A DNA stretch of 64,000 bases from Ruegeria sp. HKCCD7303 (lineage in GTDB: Bacteria; Pseudomonadota; Alphaproteobacteria; Rhodobacterales; Rhodobacteraceae): contig NZ_WVRE01000002.1 in assembly GCF_013111185.1 (NCBI RefSeq), forward strand, positions 1-64,000, written 5' to 3'. Position numbers and translations under genes: made by a program. Every line of letters begins with the position of its first letter. The first letter of the stretch is position 1. This document shows positions 16,666 through 26,682 of the stretch, piece by piece. The notes beneath the pieces were generated by a model, which saw only the letters and a program-made list of their open reading frames with translations, made no database searches and was not told the DNA's origin.

Positions 16666-17217
16666 TCAGTTCAGCTTGTTCCGCAAGGTGACCATGGCGG
16701 CATCTGCATCTTCTACCCATGTGATGAAATCTGCCAGCGACGCGTCGGCAAAGCCTTGTCCGATCACCTGACCCAACAGCGTCTGCAACGCATCCCAATA
16801 GCCATTCACGTTCACCACGACGATGGGCTTGTCGTGCAGTCCCAACTGACGCCAAGTGAGGGCTTCGAACAATTCATCCAATGAGCCCGGCCCTCCGGGC
16901 AGAACGACCACCGCGTCGGCGTTCATGATCATGACCTTCTTGCGCTCGTGCATCGTCTCGGTGATCACAAAGTGGGTCAGATCGGTTTTGCCGACTTCCC
17001 GCTGAACCAGATGAACGGGGATGACGCCAAAGGTTTCGCCTCCGGCATTTTGCGAGGCGCGGGCCACTTCTCCCATCAAACCCACATCCCCAGCACCATA
17101 AACCAGCCGCCAGCCTTCCTGCGCCAGCAGCGTGCCGAAGTGCCTTGCAGTTTCAGAATAAGACTTCTCGGCACCATTGCGTGACCCGCAATACACACAC
17201 ACTGATTTCTGAGACAT
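16666..17217 (-). CDS. LOG-family (TIGR00730) nucleotide 5'-monophosphate phosphoribohydrolase
   Basis: A 183-residue Rossmann-fold protein. The two hallmark motifs of the LOG/lysine-decarboxylase-like family are present: ETMHERKKVMIMNADAVVVL near residue 86 and PGGPGSLDE near residue 108 (consensus PGGxGTxxE, here with Ser replacing Thr). VYCGS at the N-terminus and VYGAGDVGLMGEVARA near 40 complete the fold. The plant LOG enzymes release cytokinin bases from their nucleotides; bacterial members also hydrolyse AMP and related nucleotides. ATG 17217 is used; the longer frame overlaps the divergent LysM gene and is not supported. Confidence 0.88.
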   Translation of the reverse strand: MSQKSVCVYCGSRNGAEKSYSETARHFGTLLAQEGWRLVYGAGDVGLMGEVARASQNAGGETFGVIPVHLVQREVGKTDLTHFVITETMHERKKVMIMNADAVVVLPGGPGSLDELFEALTWRQLGLHDKPIVVVNVNGYWDALQTLLGQVIGQGFADASLADFITWVEDADAAMVTLRNKLN

Positions 17218-17344
17218 GAAAGAAGGGCTCCGGGGTTGTGTCAGAGGTTTTGACCCGTGATAGCGGGATTGATAGATTGCCTCAACTGTCCGCCGGAAAG
17301 CTTTTGAACGAAAAGCTTTTGCAGCGCGGAGTGAAAGGAAAAGA

Positions 17345-18718
17345 ATGAACGCCAATTCGGGAAACGAAAGCTCGGGCAATTTCATCTGGGGGGTGATTGC
17401 AGGGCTTGTTGCAGTATTGGGTGCAGGTGGCTTGTACCTGTCGGGCGTCTTCACCAACGCACCGGAACCTGACGCAAGCACACCGCAGGAAACTGCTTCC
17501 GTTCCAGCAATCTCAGAGCCAGCAGATGAGGCACCGAAAGAAGCGGAAGACGTTACTGCCGCAGAGCCGTCCAATCCGGATACTGCGTCGTCAGACGAAA
17601 CACCCGCACCTGCTGAAGACCTGGCGGAGCAAGCGGAAGAACCTGCTGAAACGGAGGCCGCCGAAGTTGCAGGGGAAGTGGCTGCGCCTGCGCCGGTCGC
17701 GCCTCCAGTCCTGGATCAGATTTTTGTAGAAACTGACGGCACCGCGCTTCTTTCGGGTGACGCAGCACCCGGCAGTCAGATAGAAGTTCTGCTGAACGGC
17801 GAAGTCGCACATTCTTTTACCGTGGATGGCAGCGGTCAGTTTGCTGAATTTGTGACGATCCCCTTCAGCGACACCGCGCAGGGACTTGTGTTGCAAAGCA
17901 CGGACGGGGCGCAAGCAACGCGATCCGACGACTATCTGATTGCCGCTTTGCCCAAACCAATCGAAGAAGAACCTGTTGCCGAAACAGCGCCCGAAGCCGA
18001 GCAGATCCCATCCCAGGACACGCAGGAGCAGGTGGCTGCAATCGAAGAGGTTCAGCCGGATTCTCATGCTGAGGCTGACGTTTCGGAACCTGAAACGTCA
18101 GAGCCCGAGGCCGAGACAGTTGAAACTGCTGAACTGACCGATGAAACCCCACAGCAGGATCAGCAGGTCGCCGTGCTGCGATCTGGCGAAGAGGGCGTTG
18201 AGCTGGTGCAGCCCCCGGTCGTGCGGGATACCCCACCCGAGCAGGTCGCACTGGACACGATCGGATATTCCGAAACGGGCGATGTGCAGCTGACAGGGCG
18301 CGTTCAGGATGGGGCCGCCATTCGGTTGTACCTGAACAATCGTCTGGTCGCGGATCTTGCCCCGGAACAAGATGGATCCTGGCGCAGCGATCTGGAGGGA
18401 ATTGACCCAGGCGTCTACACGCTTCGGGTAGATGCGGTAAACACGGATGGGACGGTCCTTAGCAGGGTCGAAACTCCGTTCAAACGCGAACCACTTGACG
18501 TTCTTCAGGCTGCAACGGGCACGGCTCAGGCAGATACGCCTCAAGCGACCCCTGCAATCCGGTCTGTCACGGTGCAGCAGGGCGACACGTTGTGGGCCAT
18601 CTCACGTGATCGATTTGGCGACGGGGTCTTATATGTGCGGCTGTTCGAAGCCAATCGTGACTTGATCCGCGATCCGGATCTGATCTATCCCGGGCAAATC
18701 TTTACAATCCCGGAATAA
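17345..18718 (+). CDS. membrane-anchored acidic protein with C-terminal LysM domain
   Basis: A 457-residue envelope protein. One membrane segment lies at residues ~11-35 (FIWGVIAGLVAVLGAGGLYL). It is followed by an acidic Pro/Glu/Ala-rich spacer (~36-120), a bacterial Ig-like repeat (VETDGTALLSGDAAPGSQIE, near 128), a second acidic spacer, another Ig-like repeat (TGRVQDGAAIRLYLNNRLV, near 320) and a C-terminal LysM domain (VQQGDTLWAISRDRFGDGV, near 410) that should bind peptidoglycan. The layout fits a tether between inner membrane and cell wall. This protein type is common in Rhodobacterales; no role has been assigned. It diverges from the LOG gene. Confidence 0.82.
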   Translation: MNANSGNESSGNFIWGVIAGLVAVLGAGGLYLSGVFTNAPEPDASTPQETASVPAISEPADEAPKEAEDVTAAEPSNPDTASSDETPAPAEDLAEQAEEPAETEAAEVAGEVAAPAPVAPPVLDQIFVETDGTALLSGDAAPGSQIEVLLNGEVAHSFTVDGSGQFAEFVTIPFSDTAQGLVLQSTDGAQATRSDDYLIAALPKPIEEEPVAETAPEAEQIPSQDTQEQVAAIEEVQPDSHAEADVSEPETSEPEAETVETAELTDETPQQDQQVAVLRSGEEGVELVQPPVVRDTPPEQVALDTIGYSETGDVQLTGRVQDGAAIRLYLNNRLVADLAPEQDGSWRSDLEGIDPGVYTLRVDAVNTDGTVLSRVETPFKREPLDVLQAATGTAQADTPQATPAIRSVTVQQGDTLWAISRDRFGDGVLYVRLFEANRDLIRDPDLIYPGQIFTIPE

Positions 18719-18777
18719 TCAGCCCTTCTGGCCTTTTATGGGCAGAGGTCTAACTCTGACCGCAGACAAGGCACGTG

Positions 18778-20601
18778 ATGAGACGCACATCTCCTAGGAC
18801 TTCAGATGACATGGTGTCGGATAACGAACGCAGCTCGGGCTGGCGGACGATCCGCAAGGTTGCCCCATATCTATGGCCCGACGACGAACCTTGGGTAAAG
18901 CGTCGCGTCGTCATCGCCATGGGTATGCTTGTTCTGGCCAAGCTGATTGCGGTTTATACACCCATTTTGTATAAGGGCGCTGTTGACGCGCTGGCAGGCG
19001 AGGGTGTGCCGCCATTGGCGCTGGGCGCAGTTGGATTGACTGTGGCCTATGGTGTGGCGCGAATGATGACGGTGGGCTTTCAGCAATTGCGGGATGCCGC
19101 CTTTGCCCCCGTCGGACAACGCGCGTTGAGGGCGCTGGCGCTTGAGACGTTTCAGCACATCCACAACCTGTCGATGCGCTATCACGTCACGCGCCGTACT
19201 GGCGGGCTGAGCCGTATCATCGAACGGGGCGTCAAAGGGGTTGAGTTCCTGCTGCGGTTCCTGCTGTTCTCGATCGGGCCGCTTATTCTGGAGCTGATGC
19301 TGGTCGCCATCATCCTGATGTGGCTGTTTGATGTCTGGTATCTGGTTGTCGTCGCGGTCACGATTGGTCTGTACATCTGGTTTACTTTTGCCGTGACCGA
19401 ATGGCGCGTGAAGCTGCGGCGTGAGATGAACGATCAGGACACCGAGGCCAACCAGCGCGCCATCGACAGCTTGCTGAACTTCGAAACCGTCAAATATTTC
19501 AACGCCGAAACCCGTGAAGCTGAACGGTATGACGTGTCGATGAAAGCCTATGCAGGGGCTGCGTTGAAGACGGCCTATTCATTGGCATTTCTGAACTTTG
19601 GACAATCGTTCCTGATCACCTGCGGTCTTATTGGGGTGATGGTTCTGGCCGCAATGGGTGTGCAGAACGGCAACCTGACCGTCGGCGATTTCGTCATGGT
19701 CAACGCCTACATGATCCAGATCACAGTGCCGCTGAACTTCCTTGGGACGGTCTATCGGGAAATCCGGCAGTCCTTGGTCGATATGGGTCAAATGTTCGAC
19801 CTGCTTGAACAACCCGCCGAAGTTACAGACAAAGCCTGCGCGCCGAACCTGAAGGTAAATGGCGGCGAAGTCACGCTTGAGGACGTGCACTTTGGCTATG
19901 ATCCCGAGCGTGAAATCCTCAAAGGCGTGTCCCTGACTGTCCCGGCTGGAAAAACCGTGGCCATTGTGGGGGCGACAGGGTCGGGTAAATCGACCATCGG
20001 GCGGCTCTTGTTCCGGTTCTACGACGTGACCAAAGGGGCGTTGAAGATCGATGGTCAGGACATTCGCGACGTGACCCAGACCAGCCTACATGCCGCCATC
20101 GGTGTCGTGCCGCAAGACACGGTGCTGTTCAACGACACGATCCGCTACAACATTGCCTATGGCCGCGATGGTGCCACCATGGACGAGGTCGAAGCAGCAG
20201 CCAAGGCGGCACAGATTCACGACTTCATTTACTCACTACCCGAAGGGTATGACACCAAAGTGGGCGAGCGTGGCCTGAAGCTTTCGGGTGGTGAAAAGCA
20301 ACGTGTCGGGATTGCACGTACCTTGCTGAAGAACCCACCGATCCTGTTGCTGGACGAGGCGACCTCGGCGCTGGATACGGATACTGAGCAGGACATCAAA
20401 GATGCGCTGGCACGCGCGGGTGAGGGGCGGACGGTGATCACCATCGCGCATCGTCTCAGCACCATCGCCGAGGCCGATCAGATTGTGGTTCTGGAGGCGG
20501 GAGAGATCATCGAACAGGGTAAGCATGACGAGTTGCTAGCTCGGGGGCGCCGTTATGCCCAGCTTTGGAGCCGTCAACAAGCTGACGCCTTGGCATCCTA
20601 A
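18778..20601 (+). CDS. Atm1-type ABC exporter (fused permease and ATPase)
   Basis: A 607-residue half-transporter. Six membrane helices occupy residues ~40-330, followed by one ABC ATPase domain with Walker A GATGSGKST near 400, signature LSGGEKQRVGIARTLL near 503 and Walker B ILLLDEATSALD near 523. It resembles the Atm1/ABCB7 group, whose alphaproteobacterial members export glutathione persulfide or metal-glutathione conjugates: SLLNFETVKYFNAE near residue 222 is a strong Atm1 hallmark. Function is therefore likely sulfur or heavy-metal detoxification at the inner membrane. ATG 18778 is preferred over the GTG one codon earlier. Confidence 0.9.
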   Translation: MRRTSPRTSDDMVSDNERSSGWRTIRKVAPYLWPDDEPWVKRRVVIAMGMLVLAKLIAVYTPILYKGAVDALAGEGVPPLALGAVGLTVAYGVARMMTVGFQQLRDAAFAPVGQRALRALALETFQHIHNLSMRYHVTRRTGGLSRIIERGVKGVEFLLRFLLFSIGPLILELMLVAIILMWLFDVWYLVVVAVTIGLYIWFTFAVTEWRVKLRREMNDQDTEANQRAIDSLLNFETVKYFNAETREAERYDVSMKAYAGAALKTAYSLAFLNFGQSFLITCGLIGVMVLAAMGVQNGNLTVGDFVMVNAYMIQITVPLNFLGTVYREIRQSLVDMGQMFDLLEQPAEVTDKACAPNLKVNGGEVTLEDVHFGYDPEREILKGVSLTVPAGKTVAIVGATGSGKSTIGRLLFRFYDVTKGALKIDGQDIRDVTQTSLHAAIGVVPQDTVLFNDTIRYNIAYGRDGATMDEVEAAAKAAQIHDFIYSLPEGYDTKVGERGLKLSGGEKQRVGIARTLLKNPPILLLDEATSALDTDTEQDIKDALARAGEGRTVITIAHRLSTIAEADQIVVLEAGEIIEQGKHDELLARGRRYAQLWSRQQADALAS

Positions 20602-20700
20602 CCGGTTTTTTACTTTTGAGGGTGGCGCATTCCGGTCGGGTCAGGTTTGAAGCTGATCAACGCAAAACGGATAGGTCTGAAAAAGCAGACAGGAGGAGTA

Positions 20701-21393
20701 ATGGAAGGATCGGAACTTGCTCGGCCCGAGATCAGAACCGTGCGCCGGGTGTGCCGAGAACATCTGACCATGGTCGGCCGCCAAAGTGCCTTTGCCACCG
20801 CACATGCTGCGGCGCATGTGGTGGACCAAAAGATACCAGGTGATTTCGTCGAGTGTGGAGTTTGGCGTGGGGGGAACGTCATCATTGCTGCCCGTGTTTT
20901 CATGCAACGTAATGATGTGCGAACTTGCCATTTGTTTGATACTTTTGCCGGCATGACGGAACCGACTGCCGAGGATATCGGACCGAACGGTGAGACTGCG
21001 ATTGTAGAATTCGAGCGTCAAAAGACAGAAGAAGGTTCGACCTGGTGCATGGCTTCGCTGGAAGATGTCCAGTCCAATGTTGCGGCCTTTGATCTGAACC
21101 CTGACATGTTCGTCTACCGGAAGGGTGATGTGTTGGAGACGCTGAAAGATGAGGCCAACCTGCCTGAAACGATCTCGGTGCTTCGGCTGGACACGGATTG
21201 GCACGATTCAACCAAGCTTGAGCTGGAAACCTTGTACGCGCGCCTGTCCCCCGGCGGTATCGTCATCATTGACGACTACGGGCACTGGAAGGGCGCGCGC
21301 AAGGCAACGGATGAGTTTTTCAAAACATCCGGGTTTAAGCGCCCGTTCTTTTTTGGGCTTTCAAACGGCGGTGTTATTGGAACGAAAATCTGA
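20701..21393 (+). CDS. TylF/MycF-type O-methyltransferase
   Basis: A 230-residue protein of the macrocin O-methyltransferase family. SAM and metal motifs are visible: GDFVECGVWRGGNVIIAA near residue 44, HLFDTFAGMTEP near 77, and metal-site Asp residues in VLRLDTDWHDSTKLELETLY near 162 and IVIIDDYGHW near 190. In the family these bind Mg2+ and position a sugar hydroxyl. The substrate is unknown; sugar methylation of an exopolysaccharide or secondary metabolite is plausible. I chose ATG 20701 because an ideal AGGAGG lies at 20690-20695; an upstream TTG at 20647 would add 18 residues. It is followed by a bidirectional terminator. Confidence 0.82.
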   Translation: MEGSELARPEIRTVRRVCREHLTMVGRQSAFATAHAAAHVVDQKIPGDFVECGVWRGGNVIIAARVFMQRNDVRTCHLFDTFAGMTEPTAEDIGPNGETAIVEFERQKTEEGSTWCMASLEDVQSNVAAFDLNPDMFVYRKGDVLETLKDEANLPETISVLRLDTDWHDSTKLELETLYARLSPGGIVIIDDYGHWKGARKATDEFFKTSGFKRPFFFGLSNGGVIGTKI

Positions 21394-21413
21394 ACCATGG
21401 GGCATCACCTTTG

Positions 21414-21443
21414 AAAAAGGCGCGCCGACGGGCGCGCCTTTTC
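21414..21443. terminator. bidirectional Rho-independent terminator
   Basis: Perfect 12-bp stem AAAAGGCGCGCC / GGCGCGCCTTTT with a 4-base loop (GACG). T-runs are present on both strands (TTTTCT on plus, TTTTTC on minus). It lies between the converging methyltransferase and RND genes and abuts the RND stop. Confidence 0.9.
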
Positions 21444-24400
21444 TCATTCCGCAGCCTTCAGGGGGTGCCCCGGTGGGTGTGGTTCTGAAGTATCCGCATC
21501 CGGGTTTTCGGAAGATGGGGTAGTGTCTGTATCCTCCCACACAATCTCGGTTGCTTGCATTTGACGGGCAGAGCGTCCAATGGCCATGTCCTGTGCAATC
21601 TGGCTTGATCGGCCCGCAGTTACTCGCGCCAGCAAGCGGCTGAGCCACACGGCATAAGTTGTCACCCAAACCCGCAACGCCAAAAGGGAAGGCGTCACGA
21701 TAAGTGTAAGAACCGTCGCAATACCCAGACCAAAGACCACCGCTGTCGCCAGCTGTTTCCACCACAAGGCAGTCGGGCTGTCGATGGAATAGCCGCCATT
21801 GATGAAATCCAGCGAAAGACCGAACATCATGGGCGTCAGACCTGCCATTGTCGTGAGGGTGGTCAGCAGAACCGGACGAATGCGCGATTCTGCGGTTCGA
21901 ATGATCGCCTCGATCCGAGGCATGTACGTGCTGTATTCTTGATAGGTATCGATCAGAACGATGTTGTTGTTCACCACGATCCCCGCCAAAGCCACGATGC
22001 CTGTGCCGGTCATGATGATCGAGAAGGGTTGTTCCATCACGATCATACCGATCAGAACGCCAGTGGTTGATAGGATTACCGCCAGCAACACCAGCACCGA
22101 ATTGTAGAACGAGTTGAACTGCGCGAGCAGGATCACGAACATGAGCCCCAGCGCGCCCATGAAGGCGTTCACCAGAAAGGCACCGGATTCCGCCTGTTCT
22201 TCCTGATCTCCGGTCCATTCCCAACTGATAGAATTGGAAAACGGACCCGTTTCCAGCCATTCGGTCAGAACAGCAATCCGTTCATTTGGGTTGATCAACG
22301 CGAACTGTGCGTCTCCGCCCTCAACCGTGCTGATGAGTTGATCCACGCTATCGGCGCCGGTCAATTGAACCAATTCGTAGGACTTTCCGCCACCGCCGTT
22401 CAGGACCGTGCTGGTGGGGGTATAGCCTTCAGCAACTTCCCGAACCACGGCAAGACGGATGAGTTCACCATCGGGGCCTTCGGTCGTAACCTTGCTCAAA
22501 CCTGGTTCAACGTCGGCTTTGACGTCGTAGTAGCGTTGTTGGTCAACCCGGTTGATCTCGGCCAGTTTGGCCACCGGCTTACGACTTACGAAATTCGACA
22601 GTGGCACCAAACCATCCGGAGTGCGGACCTTGAGCGTGTCCAAAGTTGATAGCACGCGATCTTCTTCTGGCAGGCGCACGCGAATTTCAATCTCTTCATC
22701 GTTGCTGTCCGGGCGCATCTCGCCCAGCAGAATACCGCGTGTCACCAACTGCACCATGGCTCCAACCGTGGCCACGTCAGCTCCGAACCGACCGGCCTTG
22801 GCGACATCCACATCGATTTGCCAGTCGATGCCGGGCAAGGGAAGGGTGTCTTCGATCTTGATCAGTCCCGGCGTGGTGTCGAAAACCTCGCGCGCGGTGA
22901 GCGTCGCCGAGGTCAGATCCTCCCACCCATCACCCTTTATGCGCAGATGCACGGGCTTTGCCGAGGCCGGGCCTTGTTCCAACGGCAGGATCTCGACAAC
23001 GATGCCGGGGATCTCAGCCAGTTGCGCGTTGAGTTCGTCAATCACGAAGTCACCGTCAAATTCAGGCGCAACAAAGTGACGATCAAACAGGCCCCACAGA
23101 ACAGATTCCGAGACGTTGGGACGGTCTTCCCAAGGAATGATCTCGAACTGAACACGGCCCACTGTATCGGCAGGTTCCTGAGCGCCCCCGTTGTTCTGGT
23201 TCAGACCGCCTTCGCCCGCGAAAGAAAACACGTTGATGACGGCAGGGTGGGCTGCGATCACATCCTCTGCCGCCAAGACCATGCCATCTTTTTCCGCAAG
23301 CGAGATGTTTCCCCGCGCGCGGACATAGGCGGTGGCTTGTTCCGGTTCGCTTTCCACGAAAAATTCGACGCCTCTGGATTCCTGCGGGAACCAGACGAAG
23401 GCAACGGTGTAGACGGCAAAGAACACTGCGGCCAACGACACGATAGGCATGATCGGATTGCCAACGAGGAACTTGACCACATGGCCAAATGGGGTGTGTT
23501 CATCGGCTGTGTGAACGCGCTCTTCCACTTTGCGTTCGATCCTGGCAGCGCTCAGGGTCACGGATCCTGCAAAGGCCCCGAACAGGAACAGAAGCGCACC
23601 AGCAATTGAACCGCCGGGTAGCAGGTAATCCGGGTTCAGGGTCTGCATCGCGCCCAGAAAGATCATGTACAGCGAAGGAGGCACCAGCACAGCCCGCAGC
23701 CACCACGGCGTGCGCGCGCGCAACCAGATCGACGAGCGGTCGAAGACGCGGCTTAGCCGCCCTGACACACCGCCCATGACCGGCAGGTAAATCAGCGCCA
23801 CGATCAGCGACGCCGACAAAACAAAGATCAGCGTGACGGGCAGCATACCCATGAACTCACCCGGTACGCCGGGCCAAAACAGCATGGGCAGGAATGCGCA
23901 AAGCGTTGTCGCAGTCGACGACACGATGGGCCAGAACATGCGCTGCGCCGCCTCAACATAGGCGTGCATCGGTCCGACGCCCTGCTTGATGCGTTTATCG
24001 GCATATTCCACGACGACGATGGCACCGTCCACCAGCATACCGACCGCCAGAATAAGACCGAACATCACGATATTCGAAATGCTGACGCCCATAACCGCCA
24101 GGAAAGCAAAACACAGAAGGAATGAGGTGGGGATCGCGAAACCCACCAACAACGCAGCCCGCGTGCCCAGCGAGGCCAGCACTACGATCATCACCAGTGC
24201 AATCGCGGTCAGAACCGAGCCTTCCAACTGGCTGACCATCGAACCCACGATGCGGCTCTGGTCGTTGGACGTGCCCAGATCGACGGCGGCCTGAAGTTCA
24301 GGTGGCCACTTTGTTTTCGCTTGCTCGATGGTCTCTTTGACCTGAGCAACAGTATCGATCAGGTTGAAGCCCTTACGCTTTACCACTTGCAGGGCAACAG

Positions 24401-25232
24401 TTGGTTCACCGTTGAACCGGGCCGTACCGGCGCGGTCTTCGAAGGTGTAATTGATCTGCGCCAACTCACCCAAAGTCACAACCCGGTCGCCATTGACCTT
24501 GATCGGCAAGCCATAAACGTCCTGCGCGGTTTTGAACGATGACGGGATCTTGACCGAGAATGTACCCTGCGCGGTTTCAACTTCACCCGCGGCGATCAAC
24601 TGGTTGTTGTTGCGAACCACATTGATCAGCTCATCTGCGGTGACGTTGTATGCCTCAAGCCGTAAGGGATCGATGACCACCTCGAGCATCTCGTCGCGAT
24701 TGCCCGCGATACCAGCCTCAAGTACCGAATCCAGTGCCTCAAGCTCGTCCTGCAAGTCTTTGGCAACGCGGGCCATCGTGCGTTCAGGAACTGCGCCGGT
24801 CAGGTTGACGATGACGATGGGGAATTCTGAAAAGTTGATCTCGGTCAGCGAATACTGTTCCGCACCTTCAGGAAAATCCGCCTGCGCCGAATTCATCGCG
24901 TCGCGGACGTCGGCCATGATCGCGGTTTTGTCCCAGCCGAAATCAAACTCCAGCGCGACCCCTGCATAGCCTTCGGCGGCGGTCGACGTCATTTCCTTGA
25001 GGCCATCGAGATCCGCCAGTTCGGTCTCCATCGGCTTGATCAGAAGATTTTCGGAGTCTTCCGCTGAAATGCCGGGAAACTGTACCGAGACAAACAGGGC
25101 AGGGATTTCAATATCCGGCTCACCCTCTTTCGGCAATGAGACATAGGCAAACCCGCCGATGACCAACGAGATGGCGATAAACGCCAGGACCATACGGGCT
25201 CGATGCGCGGCCCAAGCAACAACGCCCGTCAT
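21444..25232 (-). CDS. RND-family efflux permease (AcrB-like)
   Basis: A 1262-residue resistance-nodulation-division pump with about 12 membrane helices and two large periplasmic loops. In helix 4, GMLVDGAIVVVEYADKRI keeps the first proton-relay aspartate (equivalent to AcrB Asp407), but the second is Gly. This DG/DN form occurs in a side group of RND pumps distinct from AcrB/MexB. The C-terminal half has GIVALAGIVVNNNIVLIDTY. The protein is about 200 residues longer than AcrB, with extra sequence after helix 6 (near residue 500-560) and at the C-terminus. It is cotranscribed with its adaptor through a four-base overlap; no TolC-like gene is nearby. The substrate is unknown. Confidence 0.92.
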   Translation of the reverse strand: MTGVVAWAAHRARMVLAFIAISLVIGGFAYVSLPKEGEPDIEIPALFVSVQFPGISAEDSENLLIKPMETELADLDGLKEMTSTAAEGYAGVALEFDFGWDKTAIMADVRDAMNSAQADFPEGAEQYSLTEINFSEFPIVIVNLTGAVPERTMARVAKDLQDELEALDSVLEAGIAGNRDEMLEVVIDPLRLEAYNVTADELINVVRNNNQLIAAGEVETAQGTFSVKIPSSFKTAQDVYGLPIKVNGDRVVTLGELAQINYTFEDRAGTARFNGEPTVALQVVKRKGFNLIDTVAQVKETIEQAKTKWPPELQAAVDLGTSNDQSRIVGSMVSQLEGSVLTAIALVMIVVLASLGTRAALLVGFAIPTSFLLCFAFLAVMGVSISNIVMFGLILAVGMLVDGAIVVVEYADKRIKQGVGPMHAYVEAAQRMFWPIVSSTATTLCAFLPMLFWPGVPGEFMGMLPVTLIFVLSASLIVALIYLPVMGGVSGRLSRVFDRSSIWLRARTPWWLRAVLVPPSLYMIFLGAMQTLNPDYLLPGGSIAGALLFLFGAFAGSVTLSAARIERKVEERVHTADEHTPFGHVVKFLVGNPIMPIVSLAAVFFAVYTVAFVWFPQESRGVEFFVESEPEQATAYVRARGNISLAEKDGMVLAAEDVIAAHPAVINVFSFAGEGGLNQNNGGAQEPADTVGRVQFEIIPWEDRPNVSESVLWGLFDRHFVAPEFDGDFVIDELNAQLAEIPGIVVEILPLEQGPASAKPVHLRIKGDGWEDLTSATLTAREVFDTTPGLIKIEDTLPLPGIDWQIDVDVAKAGRFGADVATVGAMVQLVTRGILLGEMRPDSNDEEIEIRVRLPEEDRVLSTLDTLKVRTPDGLVPLSNFVSRKPVAKLAEINRVDQQRYYDVKADVEPGLSKVTTEGPDGELIRLAVVREVAEGYTPTSTVLNGGGGKSYELVQLTGADSVDQLISTVEGGDAQFALINPNERIAVLTEWLETGPFSNSISWEWTGDQEEQAESGAFLVNAFMGALGLMFVILLAQFNSFYNSVLVLLAVILSTTGVLIGMIVMEQPFSIIMTGTGIVALAGIVVNNNIVLIDTYQEYSTYMPRIEAIIRTAESRIRPVLLTTLTTMAGLTPMMFGLSLDFINGGYSIDSPTALWWKQLATAVVFGLGIATVLTLIVTPSLLALRVWVTTYAVWLSRLLARVTAGRSSQIAQDMAIGRSARQMQATEIVWEDTDTTPSSENPDADTSEPHPPGHPLKAAE

Positions 25233-26455
25233 TGTGATGCTTCCCGATAGGTGGGTTTCACAGTGACGCCGCGGGTCACAAACTCTTGCCCGACTACGAT
25301 GATGTCAGTCGTTTCCGGCAGCCCGCCGATCCAGACACCTTCTGCAGTGTCGCGCAGAATTTGGACTGGCTTGAAGTCGACAATGTTGCCTGCGCCCACC
25401 GTGCGAACCCCCAATTGACCCTCATTGCTGAGCGTCAGCGCGGATTGCGGCAGCAGATGCGCCTTGGCGCCTTCGGCGGCGATTTGAATGGTTGCGGTTT
25501 GGCCGTCACGGATGGTCAGATCCGGGTTGGGGACAGTGATCTCTACCTCGAACGTCCGCGTTGCCTCATCGGCCGAACGGCTTAGGAACGTCACCCGCCC
25601 ATTAAGTTGCCGCCCAGTGACCAAAGTTGCGGATGCCTCGGAACCGACAACCACGCGGTTGACCTCGGTCTCGGGCACAAAGCCCACCAGCTTGATCGGA
25701 TCCAGCTGAATAACCGTCGCGCAGAGCGATCCGGGCTGCATCAGGCTGCCCAGCTCAGCGGTGTCGCTTTCCAGCAGACCCTTGAAAGGTGAGGTGATGA
25801 CCACGCGACCGGCCTCGCGCTGTGCGGCCTCAACGGCCGCAGTTGCGGCTTCAATCCCGGCACGGGTGGCTTCCAATCCGGCCTCTGCCGACTTCACTCC
25901 GGCCTTGGCGGTGCTCATCGCGGCTTCGCTGGAAATCCGGCGGGTTTCCGAGGCAAAGCCTGTTTCCGCCAATTTACGCGATGCGGTCAGGTTGATCTCG
26001 GCCTCTGCCACCAGCGCATGCGCCTCCTGCAGGCGGGCTTCGGCCTCGGGGATACGGCTTTCGGCTTCAAGCTTGCCGGCCATAGCTTCGGCCAGTTGGG
26101 CCGGGCGTGTGCCGGGGTCAAGCTCGCACAGAATGTCACCTGCCTCGACAAAGGCACCTTTGCGCTTGGGTTCTGAGATGACGGTCGAAGTGGTTTCTGA
26201 CAGAACTTCGACCTGGCGATTTGCTTTGGTCTGACCGCGGAGCAAAACCGCGCTGTCAATCTCGCGGGCTTGCGAACGCAGGGCGACAACACCCACTGCC
26301 GCGATGTCTGAAGTTTCCGCAGCGGCGGCCTCACCTTGCGTCGTTTCATCGCCTTCGCCACGCCCCGCGAAGGCAAACAGCGCATCGCGTTCGAATACAA
26401 GAAAATACAGAGCAACAATGACCAGAATGGCGTTGATGAATGAAATCAAACGCAT
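25229..26455 (-). CDS. RND efflux periplasmic adaptor (membrane fusion protein)
   Basis: A 408-residue adaptor with an N-terminal membrane anchor (FINAILVIVALYFLVF). It has the barrel-sandwich/lipoyl half (LRGQTKANRQVEVLSETTST, near residue 75), a long Ala/Glu-rich coiled-coil hairpin (~120-215), the second lipoyl half (VVITSPFKGLLES, near 220) and a beta-barrel (VTFLSRSADEATRTFEVEI, near 288). There is no lipobox cysteine, so it is anchored by its helix. Adaptors of this type link the RND pump to an outer-membrane TolC channel. Its stop overlaps the pump start by four bases. The upstream 227-base gap holds a candidate operator. Confidence 0.9.
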   Translation of the reverse strand: MRLISFINAILVIVALYFLVFERDALFAFAGRGEGDETTQGEAAAAETSDIAAVGVVALRSQAREIDSAVLLRGQTKANRQVEVLSETTSTVISEPKRKGAFVEAGDILCELDPGTRPAQLAEAMAGKLEAESRIPEAEARLQEAHALVAEAEINLTASRKLAETGFASETRRISSEAAMSTAKAGVKSAEAGLEATRAGIEAATAAVEAAQREAGRVVITSPFKGLLESDTAELGSLMQPGSLCATVIQLDPIKLVGFVPETEVNRVVVGSEASATLVTGRQLNGRVTFLSRSADEATRTFEVEITVPNPDLTIRDGQTATIQIAAEGAKAHLLPQSALTLSNEGQLGVRTVGAGNIVDFKPVQILRDTAEGVWIGGLPETTDIIVVGQEFVTRGVTVKPTYREASQ

Positions 26456-26539
26456 ACGGGGATTCTCCTAGAATTTTTTGCCCAAGAACGCGAGGCGCTC
26501 ACTTTTCGAAATGGGACTTATGCTATGTCTTTTCTACAC

Positions 26540-26560
26540 TGAACTGAATAGTTTGGTTCA
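26540..26560. promoter_or_regulatory. candidate TetR-type operator upstream of the RND operon
   Basis: TGAACTGAA-TAG-TTTGGTTCA is an imperfect palindrome (7 of 9 positions symmetric) 84 bases upstream of the adaptor start, within the divergent gap. Efflux operons are often repressed by TetR proteins at such sites, but no regulator gene is adjacent here. Confidence 0.4.
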
Positions 26561-26682
26561 CTTTTTTTCGCAAGAGCAGTACCCGGCGGCGAAAATGTGC
26601 AAATTCGGACCCTTGGCTTGGCGTTGGTGCCGGGGTATGACATGGCGCACTTAGACAAGATATACAGCCCAGGGGGCACGGG

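Noticed and set aside
16666-17574. Longer start for the LOG-family gene
   Set aside because: The added N-terminus overlaps the divergent LysM gene and lacks the family's VYCGS beginning; ATG 17217 is correct.
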